Below are positions 47,996-60,267 of a stretch of 64,000 bases of DNA, one piece after another. The position numbers and the translations under genes were made by a program. Position 1 is the first letter of the stretch; each line of letters begins with the position of its first letter. The notes below the pieces were generated by a model, which saw only the letters and a list, made by a program, of their open reading frames with translations, ran no database searches and was not told the DNA's origin. Source of the stretch: Hyaloperonospora brassicae (taxonomy: Eukaryota > Oomycota > Peronosporomycetes > Peronosporales > Peronosporaceae); contig CANTFL010000987.1 of NCBI GenBank assembly GCA_947650285.1, positions 1 to 64,000 of the forward strand, in the 5' to 3' direction.

Positions 47996-49670
47996 TTAAT
48001 ACCGGAAACCCTCAATATGCAATTGAGGGAATGGTACTATATAGGTAGTAGTCGGGGGCGGTAAGGATTGAGCAAGCGGTACAATCCTGGTCCCCCACAA
48101 TGACCACGTAATAAGTGACTCAAATTTGCGTAAGCCGTGGCCACAAACAGGCTCTGACAGCAATTCAATCCCTTTCAAGAAAGGAATGAGCTTATAAAGA
48201 CAGGCGACAGTCAAGGCCAAAAGAAAGACGCTTACGTCGGTACAAATTGTACCAACCCTGTCGAAATAGGGCCTCTCTGTAACCGGGCGACGGGAAGAAA
48301 GTTGGCACCAGTAACCGGAATAGGGGCCAGCCGGGAAGTTGCGATATATCAATTCGACAATAAGGCACGGGATAGCGCCCCAAAAATCGAAAAGACAGGT
48401 CGAGCCGGCGAAGTGTCAACGTCAAGAAAAGAGAAGGCAAAAATTGTCGAATATGGAGATCCGAGAGCAATTTGTTATGCTGACGTAGGGTAAGACTGGA
48501 ATGGCGAAGGCTGCAGCTATCCAAGTCCTGAGAACACTACTACGTATGAGTGTTAACAACCGTGTGGATCTGATCCTGAATCTTAAGAAGGTTCCATGCA
48601 GCATCATTGAACCGTTTATTATTCCGATGGGTACAGAGACATCGAAAGATCACTTTGCGACTGTATGGAAACCCACAAAAGGCCGTAGCCATACTCCTGG
48701 TGCGCAGCCGGGGTCGGTACGATATGGAAGAGAAGCAACGATCACCAATCAAGAGAAGAATCAAATAGGGGTCGAAAACGGTCGATCCATGGGGTCCAGA
48801 CGTGAGTATCAAAGGAACAGAACAAAAAAAGATGGGAACCGTCTTTAAAACACCACACCCATGGTTACCGAGAACGGTTACCCCGAAAAGGTGCTTTAGT
48901 CGTTATTTTATAAAAGTGCATTGCGCTGAAGTCAGAAGAGAAAGTCGCCATGAACCGGAAAAACGGCCGAACGCCCACCGCCCGAGGGCGTCCGGTCGCC
49001 GTTGAAATGAGATCAATGTTGTTGTGCATCAATGAGGTAAGTTTATCCAATTAATAATTGAAGCGGACGACCGTGGGAAGAAGACGGGTATGCCGGACAA
49101 AGAGTGCCGAATGCCAGTGCGGCCCGAAGGCTGACGAGCGGCAAGGAGTAGATGAAAGTGTAGAAACGAGGCTGGTCGTAATGGGTACATACATGATGTC
49201 AAAATCTCACCCCCAAGGCGAGATGGCCTGATCAATCAAGAGAATGATAGGATCCACCCATGTTAAAAGGGTGATGTAGGAATGAGCCCTGGCCGCCAAG
49301 ATAACTTTGCACAACATATGAGCTTGTGAGATGTGAACCATGGCTCGAACCTTAGTAAGGCCTCAGCTGTCGTGCTCAGGAGAAAGGAACCACCAGTGTT
49401 CGGGTAAAGCACGTTTGGACTTGGAAGTGTAGATAAAGCGAGAAATGAGTAGGTCGATTTGATTATGAACCCCGGTCGCGGGGACGTGACAGACGCTTCC
49501 CGAGTACCACAAGACGTGTATAATAACTTGCTGCAAATTCATCATTTGATTCCGAAGATTGCACGCGCGGTGGGACCAAAGAATACAACGCGTCTGCAAT
49601 TCAGTGAGCAAATGTTAAAAGGATTTAGTGTCATCTCTAGCTCCACACTCCGATGAGGTGGACGTGTATC
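47996..49670 (-). pseudogene. LINE C ORF2 3' part (after the RT palm)
   Basis: The minus-strand frame at 49363-49611 reads RNQMMNLQQVIIHVLWYSGS and continues past one stop to about 49230. This resembles the connection region that follows the palm in L1-like reverse transcriptases (vlp.iWY type, then WWFLSPEH and GLTKVRAM). Further pieces to about 48.0 kb are less clear. Orientation and content suit the missing 3' end of the LINE at 52664-57430. Confidence 0.5.
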
Positions 49671-49674
49671 TAGT

Positions 49675-52660
49675 GTTTCGCCATAAAAAAGGTCCGATAA
49701 GCCTTCACGAAAAATCTAACACCATTTAATCCGTGATAGCTAAAAGATCGTAGACCTGCAAAATGTTGACGCGATAGTCTTCGTCAAAATTCGCGCTTCG
49801 AATCGAGAGATCAACGTCAGAGAAGAATACAGTCGTGAAATCAGTCTTCGACGGTTAAGGATGTACAAAAACCTGACGTTATGAGTGCGCCAGTGAGAAA
49901 TAGGTGACTTAATAGTAAACCAAGATGTACCTAGAATTACGTCATTTTTTTAATCGCCACACGACTACTAACTTTACAAAAATGCATGTCTCGCAAACCC
50001 ATTATCCGCCAAGCCTTTGTTGACCCATAGCTTGAGGCGTCGTATTTATCTGTAGGCGTGACTTGCACCACTATATAAATCAGTACACGCTTCAGCAACT
50101 CCAATGTGACCACATTGTACGTTGATTCCGATTGAAGCCATATCTGTGCGATTTCTCCGTCGCACGTACCTGTTTAATGATCAAGTCCTTTACAAGAGGC
50201 TTGTTTGCCTCTTTTCATATATTTCTAAGTAACTCCTGATTAAATTCCCAGACATTTCTTCAACTTCAGCTTCAACTTTGTCAAAGATATTAATATTATC
50301 GCCGTCTTGACTAATTTATTCGCGAAGACTTTGTTTGTTGCTTGATTGTAACGTTTCTGAAAGATAGATCATTTCCCGATATTATGCCCTTTAATTTTAC
50401 GATATCAACAAAAGGGTCTACGATCGCCAATATTTATTGAGTTAAACTCGCTTGCGGGAATGGAAAATTTGAGCACAGTCGGTCCACCTTGGCTTAGGGT
50501 GAACAACATTCGGCAAGTGAGACGCAAATGTTCGACCTTCACGCGCTCATGAACTTGAGAATTCATGTCGTTGGCGTGAGTTTTAATGTTCACTTATAGC
50601 TATAGTGATTGACAGGCTTAGTATAGCGCAGCGGTGATACTCTTCTCCTTTTCGAGTAAAAAACACACGTTAACAGCGCTGGAAATATACGACTTTATTT
50701 ATCTAACTAATGTCAATGACATGCTTTATAAATTGACGAAAACGAACAACATGTTCAGCCACATTTCTGCAAGTACTTTGGTAATAGAATGCAATTTGCG
50801 GTACAATTCTTTAAAAAGTGTCGAAGGAAGTGATTTTAGCACGATTATTTGATTGATTACCACTTCGAATCTTGCCCGCGTGTCCCCTGAAAAGGATTGT
50901 GATGACTTGTCCGGATGTAGTTACGTCCTGCCAATACATCCTTGTGTCGTTTTTTAATGATTAATATAATCGTAGGAAAGACGTGCCGATTCGATTATAC
51001 GACCAGTGTAGACAGGATTTTTATTTCGTCTACTCGAATGCCTGAGTCAATATGAGGATGAAAAAGGTGGTCTAACCGCTCCTGTTGATTTTTACGTATC
51101 TGCACCTCACTTTCCACTATCTTTGTAAAAATGAGGTCTTCCATTGTAAAGGGTATAAAATTTTATAATGCTAATTCAGAGCTTAACCTGTTGAAGCTGA
51201 ATTACTTGTCGACGACTTGCGTTTTTTTCTTATTTCCGAAGAGCGTAACAAAGGTCTCGACAGAGGGTACTTTTGACTTCATCTAGAATGTTTTTTCGTG
51301 GAGTGAGTTGGCGAAAGGAAGTACTCCTTTAAGCGGGTAATTCTTTTATTTGTTCAGATTGCGTTGTAAACCTTTAGCGACACGTAAACTGTTTCTGATC
51401 GACTACTGCAGATTATGGGCGCATTTTGCAGCCTAACTTTCAGCGCTGAAGAGCTTAAATTACAATAGTCGATCTATGTCGTGCGGTAGCTATTCCTCTT
51501 TTCTATACTAGCTAGATGAAAAAAACGCCCTTCTCTGCGCCTGACGGCTACTGACTGAACACTTAATGAAGTTTGGGCGGAACCACGCAACGAACTTATC
51601 TGGAATCTAACACAGTCCATTCGACTAAATACAAGACGTCCACTCCAGAATTCGCACAAGGTCAGTGGCACTATCTTCTAAATGCAGGCTCTGAGGATTA
51701 CAGTAAAATTGAATCGATATCCTTAGGTTAATACAGGGACATCGAGATTTGAGGGAGGAAGCAAAACCACGGCAGCCGATCGAGTCGAATACAAAATGGA
51801 AGACGTCATAGACAATGAAGACGTGGGTGACGACAACGAAGACAATTAAATCAACAAGTGTTAACTCCTGGAAGAAATGTACATTTTGAATTTTTAGCTT
51901 TCTACACTACGGATGACTAGGAATAAACCCCTGTATACTTATACGCCCTTCACTAGTCGCACTCATATATACGATACTTGCTGATTTTTTCGAATTCGTT
52001 TTGGTGATTGAGGTGAGGTATGGTGAATTGGAGATCACTCATTTGAAAAGTCAATTTTAAATCTCCACTGGCGCCCAGACGAACGACTAACGGAGGGTGT
52101 TCTCCGATACCGTGCTCTTAATCTCGCTCACCATGTGTACCCGTGGGTAGGGCGGGTTGATCGCTTCTAGGTAAACTCGAGGTAATGCCAAACTTGACCG
52201 TATTTAATATTTGGTCTGTCGCCTGTAAACCTTCACACGATTGTGTATATTGTAGGTAGTTCAATATATGAGTTGCTCTGATCTGTTTCAGATAGCCTAG
52301 AGCAACATAAATACTTGATCTGAGTGCCTTCTAACTATATCAGCCGTCTCGCGATCTTGCACCTGTATCTATTTAATTGTTTGCTGCGTCCAATTTCAGT
52401 TGAGGATTGCTTGAGAGTCCTCGATCCTTGGCGAAACAATCCAGGTATACCACCTGATTAAATTACGAAACTTTTTATAAGGTTGGGTGTCTAATAATTC
52501 GACCCGCATGAAAAGTCGACACATGTACTCAGAAGCACACTCAGATCTGTTTAATGTTTACCAATTAATTCCACAACCATATATTATCAGACCGTTTATA
52601 CCCCGAAAATGTAAGGCCGTGCGTCTCCCTCTCCAGAATATTGCCCCTTTGTACCTATGT
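49675..52660. other. ~3-kb AT-rich segment splitting LINE C
   Basis: It has a different base composition from both flanks. Only short frames are open: 50405-50593 minus and 51050-51150 minus (starting MEDLIF). No transposase, terminal repeat or target duplication could be recognised. It is probably an inserted, decayed element. Confidence 0.4.
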
Positions 52661-52663
52661 AGC

Positions 52664-53664
52664 CTACACTAAGTGTACCATCTCTTGAACCTTGGCGTGG
52701 GATACATCTAAATTATACAAAGGTAGCTCTAAGCTCGCGATATCGTGTTGAAATCTCGATATCATGTTGAGATCACGATATCGTGTGTCGAAGCCGCGCG
52801 GTGGGACAAAGCTGAGGACCATAGTAAATTCCAAGTAACTTGACCCTCCTAGAATTACCCACAACTTCAACCCCTAATCGCTCGAGATCCATCGTTAGAG
52901 GCTCGGAGGACTCAGGCCAGGGCCGAAATGACAACACCACGGTCTTGGCTTCGTTAAGCCGCATGTTGATAGCCGAACAAAAGTTCTTTACGTACCCTAG
53001 AAATTCTTTGGTATGGCGAAGGTCGTGTATAATACCGGTGCAATCGTCTGCATAACTGACGACCGAATGGAATGAATAGCTGCACCCAAAGCCTGTATCG
53101 TGAATTTTAACACGGATATAATTCAGTAAAGGCTCAATTATGAGGACGAATAAAGCCGGCGACAGGGGTTGCCCTGGCGATCCCCGGCCCCTAGTTCAAA
53201 TGGATCCAAAGAGTAGCCGTTAAACAGCAGGGCAACAAGCGTACTGGGATAAATAACTTGGATCCATCGGCGAAAAGAATTCATGAACCCAAAGTGCATA
53301 AGGACCATATTCAAAGCTGGCATCCGACGCTGTCGAAAACCATGGCAAAATTTAGTAAGAAAGCTCCATCTGGTGAGGCGGAGTCAAAATAGAGTGCGTC
53401 AAGTGCTTGGAAACGAATGTGGGCGTGCCGAATATCGCGTCCTGGCACAAACCCATACTGATCAGAATGCAGGAGAGATTGTAAGACCCGACCAAGTCGG
53501 TGAGCCAGGATTTTAGGCCTCAAATTAGCGTCCATATTGAGAAGGGTAACAGGGTGATAGTTGCTGAGGACTTTGCGTTCACCCTTCTTATATATCAGCG
53601 AAATTTTCGCCCGTCGCCTGAACTTAGTAATCTTACCCTTATGAAATTGGGCACCATACATCAC
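52664..53664 (-). pseudogene. LINE C reverse transcriptase
   Basis: Finger motif SNYHPVTLLNMD near 53560, QYGFVPGRDIRHAHIRFQAL near 53440, and palm A as LLNFAMVFDSV near 53335 where FLDFAKAFD is expected, so the catalytic Asp is Asn. The GDRQGNP motif lies near 53180, and YADD is intact at 53043-53054, followed by RRVKLLGIYYG near 52845. Broken by frame changes and a 19-bp triplication at 52738-52794. Confidence 0.82.
52738..52794. repeat. Three 19-bp tandem repeats
   Basis: Units start CGATATCGTGTTGAAATCT, then CGATATCATGTTGAGATCA, then CGATATCGTGTGTCGAAGC. Each begins with CGATATC. Because 19 is not a multiple of three, the array shifts the reverse-transcriptase frame. Confidence 0.8.
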
Positions 53665-54383
53665 CTCGAAATACGGCTCCAGAGGGGCAAGTCAACCTGT
53701 TAGTAGTCTAACGGCAATCCATCCTGTCTAGGCGTCTTCCTGATCGCCGTGTGTTTTTAAATTCCAAAAAATCTTTTGCTGTGAAGGGGCTGTCCAAGTA
53801 GGCCCGGTTAGCCGGAGTTGATTGGGGTGTGGTATCCGGTAATAATTGAGAAAGCTCGAAGCGGTCCCAAGTGGGTCGTGCATGCTGATAATCTCGAAAA
53901 GGCGAACAGTAGATATCAGACCAATACTTATAAAATAAAGAACATGTCGACTTTAGATCTTCGGTCGAGTCCACAGGAATCGGTCATTTATGTAGAACTT
54001 GGGAAGGTCGGAAAAAGGAGTTGGATCAACGCTCCTTAGCTTGAATTTCTAAGGCAAAATGGCGCTTGGAAGCATACTGCGCGGATTCTCCTTATTTTTC
54101 GTTAGAGTTGCCTTAGCAGAAGCGAGATCACCCTGAAGGTCCACCGAAGCGTCCAATGCCTGCTGGTGCCGAAGTCGATTAATGGATCGCTGCAAATCTT
54201 TAATAAAAAGGTTGACGGGCATTCTTCTTTGTGAGGAATGTTTTCCAAAAATAATAGAGTCGAGTCCTTTATGCTCATCAAGCAATCACCCAGGGTTATA
54301 GCGCCGTATCTCCACTTTGAAGGATGTACAAGCCAAATGCGGGAAGCCTGCAAATAGTCATGAGCTTCAGGTAAGCAGATATA

Positions 54384-54847
54384 TCATGGGGCATATCCAA
54401 GGGGCCCGGCCGGGAGGTTAAAAAGCACCGGAGCCGAGACGAAAAGATAACAAATGATGTCCCTTGTTCCAGACTGAGCCTTAAAATTATGGAATACATC
54501 TTGAAACATGGAGCTAATTGGACTATGATCCACAAAAACATAGCCAATCCGGGAAGCACAGGTCGGGCTGTAAACCCCCAAACGTCGGAAAGCTGAAGAC
54601 TTCAAGGATCGAACAAACGTAGCCCTGTCATCCAATCAAGCAATTCGTCTCGACCCTTGCGGCGCTTCAAATGTTTCAAACGGGAATGATCCAGTTGACT
54701 GGATAGAACCGTATTAAAATCACCCATAACGATATGATGGGCATTGTCCTCAAAAATGACGGGGCAATGCAGAATTTGTTTAGGTCGAAGGTCCGAGGAG
54801 AGAGGGGCATAGACTACGTGAATGTAGGTAGGAACCGAGTCGATCAT
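54384..54847 (-). pseudogene. LINE C endonuclease fragment
   Basis: VPTYIHVVYAPLSSDLR followed by HHIVMGDFNTVLSSQLD, then in another frame SRIGYVFVDHSPISSM: the NVYAP, GDFN and SxIDxxxxDHxPI motifs of APE-type endonucleases. The upstream (N-terminal) half is not recognisable. Confidence 0.75.
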
Positions 54848-55447
54848 TCCGTGAACCAGCTAGTAGCGAGAAAGAAGGTGAGAAGAACTAGCGGAGCGGA
54901 GAGTAACATCTTGCAGATCACGAACCAGGCAAATATGTGCTAAAATCAGACCCACACCATCAAGCCTTGCGAAACAGCCAGCTTATATTGAGACCATAAC
55001 TATAGTTGAGCCGGGGTGCACTCATCCAGAGGTGCTTCGCGATTAAAGTCGAGTTGCCCCGTAAAACGGAACCTTTTAAAGGACGACCACATGGAATGCG
55101 TTTTAAAAATAGTTTAGCGTCGAAAGCGTAATAGCGTTACAGCCGTTGGCGTTAATCGAATAACCGTAAAGAGTCCAAGGGTCCTTAGAGTAAAGGATTA
55201 TGTAGGGGTGCCACAGCGGTGGCGTGCTCCCCGATTAAGTCAAAAGTGTCGCGGATATCGTCAGGGATTTCTCCGGTTAAGATGCGCTTCAAAAGTGGAG
55301 ACAAGGTAAAGACGCCAAGATCGTGTCGTCCCAAAGAAGCCAAAGAGGGTGGTACAGGGCTGATGCAGCCTTTCCAAAAAAAACTGATATAATATAATCC
55401 ATAGAGATACTGGGGGTAATTATTTGCAGTGCCAGATCGAACTCAGC

Positions 55448-57430
55448 CTATATGACTTGGCCCCAGTAACGTTCCTGATCCGGGCAAAATTGACTCAGGA
55501 TTAATTTAAAGTCAAAGCACGACGTTGCCGGAAGCAACGTGCGAAGTCTCGTCAGAAGTTTTCCGTCATCCATCGACGGGTATGGGCAGGTTGCAGCGAC
55601 GTGAAGCACTGCGTGACCAAACACCTTCGCGCGGAAATGATAGAAATCAGCAACAGCGTTGGTGTCGAGTACAACACGCAAAATACTGGGTTGGGCATAA
55701 ACTGTGGATATAACGCGATCCGGATCTTGAACAGTGGCAAAGGTGCTCAATAAGGCTTCAATCACAGCACAGAGCTCGCGAAGTGTCAAGGCCTCACACT
55801 GATACTTTAAGACGGTAGAATATAGGATCCGCTCAGGAACTTCATCATGTTCCACATAGAAACTGACTGAACGAGGAAAATCAAGCGAACAATCCTGTAG
55901 AAGGGTGCCCTGATACGGAGGAATGGACCCTCCGGAACCTTCGCTGAGCCATTCATACGCATTTACCGAAGAAATGAACGGATATTCTAATTGGGAGGGA
56001 GGAAGAGTAGTAACCTGAACATCCTGCTCGGTGATAGAACCAAAAACTAAACACTTAGATCGTTTAATACGGGTGGGGGCGAAGGAGGCGGAGTAAATAG
56101 AGCCGACGGGAAAATTAAGTGCTGGTTTGGTAGGACAAATAGAGTTAGGGCGGACCGTAATTGCCGACTCGATTCCATCCATATCCCCGGAATGACTTGA
56201 GGCCGAGTCATCCGAACGTCACGATGAAGCACAGCATCCGGTTAGGCACTTCAGTCATAGAGGTGACAGCGTTGGAGTCGCTATCATTATCGAAGGCGGG
56301 TGGAGTCTCAGTAGTTACTGGCGACGGGTCGGCAGCTGGAGGTTGAATCTTGCTGTTCAAACGGCTCGATTCGCGTAATGTTACGATAAACGGTGGAACA
56401 ATGCGGTTATACACACTTAAGCGATGATGCACCACAGCAAATCCTTGGCCAGTGAACCGAAGTTGTCGAAGCGGGGTGCTCTCGTTCAACATAACAGATG
56501 GTGGGGGTGACTTTTGCTTAAAGTACACCCGACGGTTGTGGGAACTGAGGGCCCGATCACTTGATTCGGTGTTATATAAACCGGTGAAGTGCCCCGATGG
56601 GCACTTAACAAGTCGTAGATGAGCCCATCGGAAACGTCGTCAGGTAGGCGCTGAAGAATAATGTAATACCAATGGGAGCATTTAAGGAACGTTTGGACTT
56701 TAAAAGCACGACCGCAGATGGTCACACTGACTTCCCCTTAATTTTGTACAAACCTCCCGACCAGTAAACATGAAGCTGATACCGGTGTTACGGATCGTTT
56801 TAAAGTCCCGTAAATTCTCAAGGCTCTCCGTCCACAGTTAAAATTGAGTAGTCGAGCCTAAATACGTCATAATATCCGTATCGAAAAAACTGGCCGATAG
56901 ACCTCGAACAGGAATCCACATAGGAAGACACAGTTCCAACGAAACTTGTTGGGGCACGCTCAAGAGTGCAGCCCAACGCTTGTCGCAGACATCCCAATCA
57001 GGATCCAGCATGGCACTTTTAGCCTTCGCAAAGACAGCATCAGTAGGGCGAGAAAAATCCACCCGAGGGGCGGCTGTCTGCCAGGCTTGACGTCATTTTA
57101 TATCCCACGTGAGGCTGCTGCCCGTTCTTATAGGGAGAGACGATGCGGCAAAAGAAATGGGTACCGTCTATACACGTAAAAAACTTGAAGTGGGATGGTC
57201 GAAAAGAGCTAGAGACACCGTAGAACAGCAGGAACACTGGACGGAGGGGTAGACGAGAAGGTAAGAGATGGGAAGTACCGCCTAAAGACCACAGTAACGA
57301 GTGAGACGGGGTAGAGACAGAAGAATAATTCCAGATGCCAAAGGGAAGAAAGGAAGGCGGAAGCTTCAAATATGGTGTCGAATACACCCAAGCAAACACC
57401 GGTCGAAAGGTAACTCAATACCCGAACCAA
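55448..57430 (-). pseudogene. LINE C ORF1 remnant
   Basis: Four or five open pieces in different frames: 57209-57430, 57040-57399, 56838-57062, 56208-56725 and 55448-56182 (244 codons, Pro/Thr-rich start, then acidic). Position before the endonuclease and orientation indicate ORF1. I see no zinc knuckle. Confidence 0.55.
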
Positions 57431-57539
57431 GTTAAAGTGCAGCCTACTGCTGAGTGTACTCCACGAAAGTTGGACTTCTCAACGACCACGCCCATTCGAC
57501 CTAGCGTCAGGGTACGTATAAAATGTAACACCTCTTGAT

Positions 57540-59321
57540 GTTATTGTCGTGCTTCAGAGGTATTTGGGGCCAACCCAGTCGAGTCCTATCGGAAAAGACT
57601 TAGCGCAAACTCAAGTTACGTAGCAGGGATGAGCTTCCAGTAGAAACTGTAGGCTTCAAACTGTCTGGGTAACAGGAGGGTCGAAGCGTGGGGCTGTGGC
57701 TCAGCACGAACCGGGGTGGTTTGTGAGAGCGAAGGCGAGCAAGCTAACGCAGAGCGGAAGATCAAGCGTGGGATTGTCTGTTTTCACTTGTGCGGTAGCT
57801 GGCAAATTGATGAGTCCATGACGTTATGGGGCAAGGAGCCACAATCGCGACTGCTGCCACGGTTTTAATGATATTGGATTTTTGCATGAAGATTTGCAAA
57901 AATCTGCAATTGTGTTCATTATGAGATGTTGGTAGCTGAAGAACTAGTACGGCCACGCACCTAAGAAGTAGTCCTTCTGGACGTCTTGGTGTCAACAGAG
58001 TCACACAAAGCTGATGGATGCAGTAAACCTCTACGAACGATGAAAATGACAGGCGTGGTTTCGTCTCATGCATTTTGGAAGTAATTGAGGCAGGCCGATG
58101 ACGACTCTTAATTGCATTAGAGCAATCTGTGTGCCCGCCACATATTCTGCGATGTTATTTTGCCTCGCGAGTACGTGCGATCAAAACGATGCTCGGCTTT
58201 CCTTGTTCGTTCGCGGGGTTCTGGATTAATATTAAAGCCGTTTTTATTCTGTTCGAAGAGATGCCAACGAAGACGTCTCGATAACGGGAATGAATGTCGA
58301 TGTCTTCGTTCACGTTTTGGACCTATATTATAGCCTGATACAGTGTTGTGATTTTGGCTGCGTTTGGCTGCGTTCAAATTTTTCACATGGGTGATTAAAG
58401 GTGTAAAAATTATGTCGGAAGACAGGAAAGCTGCAGGAACAGATATACCCATCTTGCGTGTCTAAAAACATTACCACCCGTACCGATACTAGCACTGTCC
58501 TGTTCAAATCGTAAATTTGTCGGGAAAGGCAAGTTCTTACGTGAAACACGCTCAATCAGCAATTTGCGAGGTCGAACGTACGAGACCATCCATCCTGCTC
58601 TTTTTCAAACATTTTGTGGCATAAATAATGTACCGCATCATCGTCTGCTGCAATAGACCACATGGGTATGGTCGATTCTACGGTCACGGACCATCGAAAG
58701 ACCAGACGCTCTCAATTATTAAGAACGATCGCTCATACAGTCCCCCGTGCGACCGCATGCATCCGAGCAAACGCTCCAGCCATTTGCTGTGTTCAGTGGA
58801 TCAATACTGGTCGAATGAAAAAACGGCCTTTTCTCATCTGCGTAAGTCATATCGGACATTTACAAATATAACCAAAGATGTGTAAAGTTCCGGCGAGTAT
58901 CAAAATACACGTACTTGCTGTTGTAGCTAGAAGAAGCCAAGTAAGTGGCAAAAATAGCCAGTGCCCCTTGAACGCGAAGTAAGAAGTAGTTGCAGAGATT
59001 GGTGACGAAACCTCGCTCAGGTCCGTAACAAATTAGCGTTACGAAGTCAGACGGCGATGACGCCCATCGTGACGAAAGGCCATCTGTGTGTGGCTGTTGT
59101 CTCTTGCGATGATGGATGGGCACGATCAAATCAATCAAGCTGAAATTATAGGGCCGGAGCGTAGAAAGGCCCGCTGATGGACAGCTCATCATGAGATAGT
59201 GATTCCCTCTTCGTGGGTGGGTTTATCATGGTATAGACTGTTCCCATCGGTCACTGATTTTTACTAGGCGTGCTCTCGATTCTTTGTGATTAGTTTCTCA
59301 TATTACCTTTTGCTCAGCCCA
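57540..59321. other. Intergenic, nothing recognised
   Basis: Short open frames on both strands (57762-58073 and 58117-58452 minus; 58628-58885 plus) without motifs. Confidence 0.4.
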
Positions 59322-59335
59322 GCTCATGTCCAAAT
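59322..59335 (+). promoter_or_regulatory. Inr-like element before the second cysteine-rich gene
   Basis: GCTCATGTCCAAAT, close to the oomycete initiator GCTCATTYYNCAWTT with one change in the core, about 20-30 bases upstream of the ATG. Confidence 0.4.
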
Positions 59336-59353
59336 CTCCCGAATTTTCACGAA

Positions 59354-59566
59354 ATGTACGTCAAGACCGTCATGTTCATCGCCATCACTACCACAGACGT
59401 CCCTTATACGTTCGGTTTCGATCGAAGGTGCAATATATATCCGGAGTGCATGGATTACATGGTTGTCAGGAGTGTCTACTATGTCCAGAATCAATGCATG
59501 TTGGAGCCAACGGATGAAACGTTTATCAACTGCTGCAAAGAGAAGTGCAAGAATGCTAATTCTTGA
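59354..59566 (+). CDS. Small cysteine-rich protein, PcF/SCR-like candidate effector
   Basis: 70 residues. The N-terminus (MYVK, then a modest hydrophobic run) aligns with the signal peptide of the gene at 21056-21325 (MHVK) but is less hydrophobic, so secretion is less sure. Six cysteines at 26, 32, 48, 60, 61 and 65, spacing C-x5-C-x15-C-x11-CC-x3-C, almost identical to the other gene, while the residues between are mostly different. That pattern, conserved over diverged sequence, argues for a real disulfide-rich family. It lacks the basic tail of its relative. AATAAA lies 119 bases after the stop. Function is unknown; a role in the plant apoplast is inferred from the family resemblance. Confidence 0.6.
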   Translation: MYVKTVMFIAITTTDVPYTFGFDRRCNIYPECMDYMVVRSVYYVQNQCMLEPTDETFINCCKEKCKNANS

Positions 59567-59684
59567 AGCTTCAGTTCCGTCCATCCTCGAGCATGGACTA
59601 CGTAGCGACGTCGTTTCGTTGCGCAAGGCCTTCCATTAGCTGTTGACCATAGAAATGTACAAAAATTCGATTGAGTGCAAACAC

Positions 59685-59690
59685 AATAAA
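59685..59690 (+). terminator. Candidate poly(A) signal
   Basis: AATAAA about 120 bases downstream of the cysteine-rich gene. Confidence 0.4.
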
Positions 59691-59931
59691 TTTTTCGTTT
59701 CTCACCCCTGTTTCACTTGTATGTGTTGTTTCGTTCTTACCCATTGCAAATGTGGGTATCTATTGAGGATGTTTGCCACAGGCCAGCGCTGTGGACTATC
59801 AAGCAGTGCTAAAAAATAATTTTCGCAGCTTGACGACGTACTGATTATTTCTTTCGTGGCACATTTTCACGACAAAACAGTCGTATAGTAACATATTAAT
59901 TCCTTGCAGGCTTCATCGTGCCAAGTGGCAG

Positions 59932-60267
59932 ATGCATAGAACTGCATCAAGAAAATTATTTCGAGCTTCTCAGTCCATCGCAGCTATATCCACGCTTCAT
60001 TTCATAGCTAGCAATACACTTTTGTATGGATCGGTAGAAAGTGGTAGGCTCACATACGTCCGATTATATATGAAAGGCAGTACAGAAATTCTAGTTATTG
60101 ATCAATGTGAAACGACGCTGTCAGAAGACCAGTTTGTTGACGCTGTCACAGATCAATTGAAACGAAAAGAAGTGCTAAAGACAAACAACGCCGTCGGCCT
60201 TCGTGACACTTTTACCGGCTGCATTCCATATGTCAAACTTTCATTTCAAATCCACACAAGCTGCTGA
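59932..60267 (+). CDS. Hypothetical 111-aa open frame
   Basis: No family recognised. It begins MHRTASRK and has a charged middle (TLSEDQFVDAVTDQLKRKEV). A second frame through its 5' end reads GFIVPSGRCIELHQENYFELL directly after TTGCAG, a possible splice acceptor at 59909-59910, so this could be the end of a spliced or decayed gene. It may also be a chance frame. Confidence 0.25.
   Translation: MHRTASRKLFRASQSIAAISTLHFIASNTLLYGSVESGRLTYVRLYMKGSTEILVIDQCETTLSEDQFVDAVTDQLKRKEVLKTNNAVGLRDTFTGCIPYVKLSFQIHTSC

Larger units (their letters stand above)
52664..57430 (-). mobile_element. LINE C, a second LINE family, decayed
   Basis: Minus-strand order from 57.4 kb: ORF1 pieces (57430-55448), endonuclease (54847-54384), linker (54353-53708), reverse transcriptase (53664-52664). 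It is not alignable by eye with copies A/B beyond the universal motifs, and no RNase H was seen. Frame changes are frequent. The C-terminal part appears to lie displaced at 48-49.7 kb. Confidence 0.78.
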
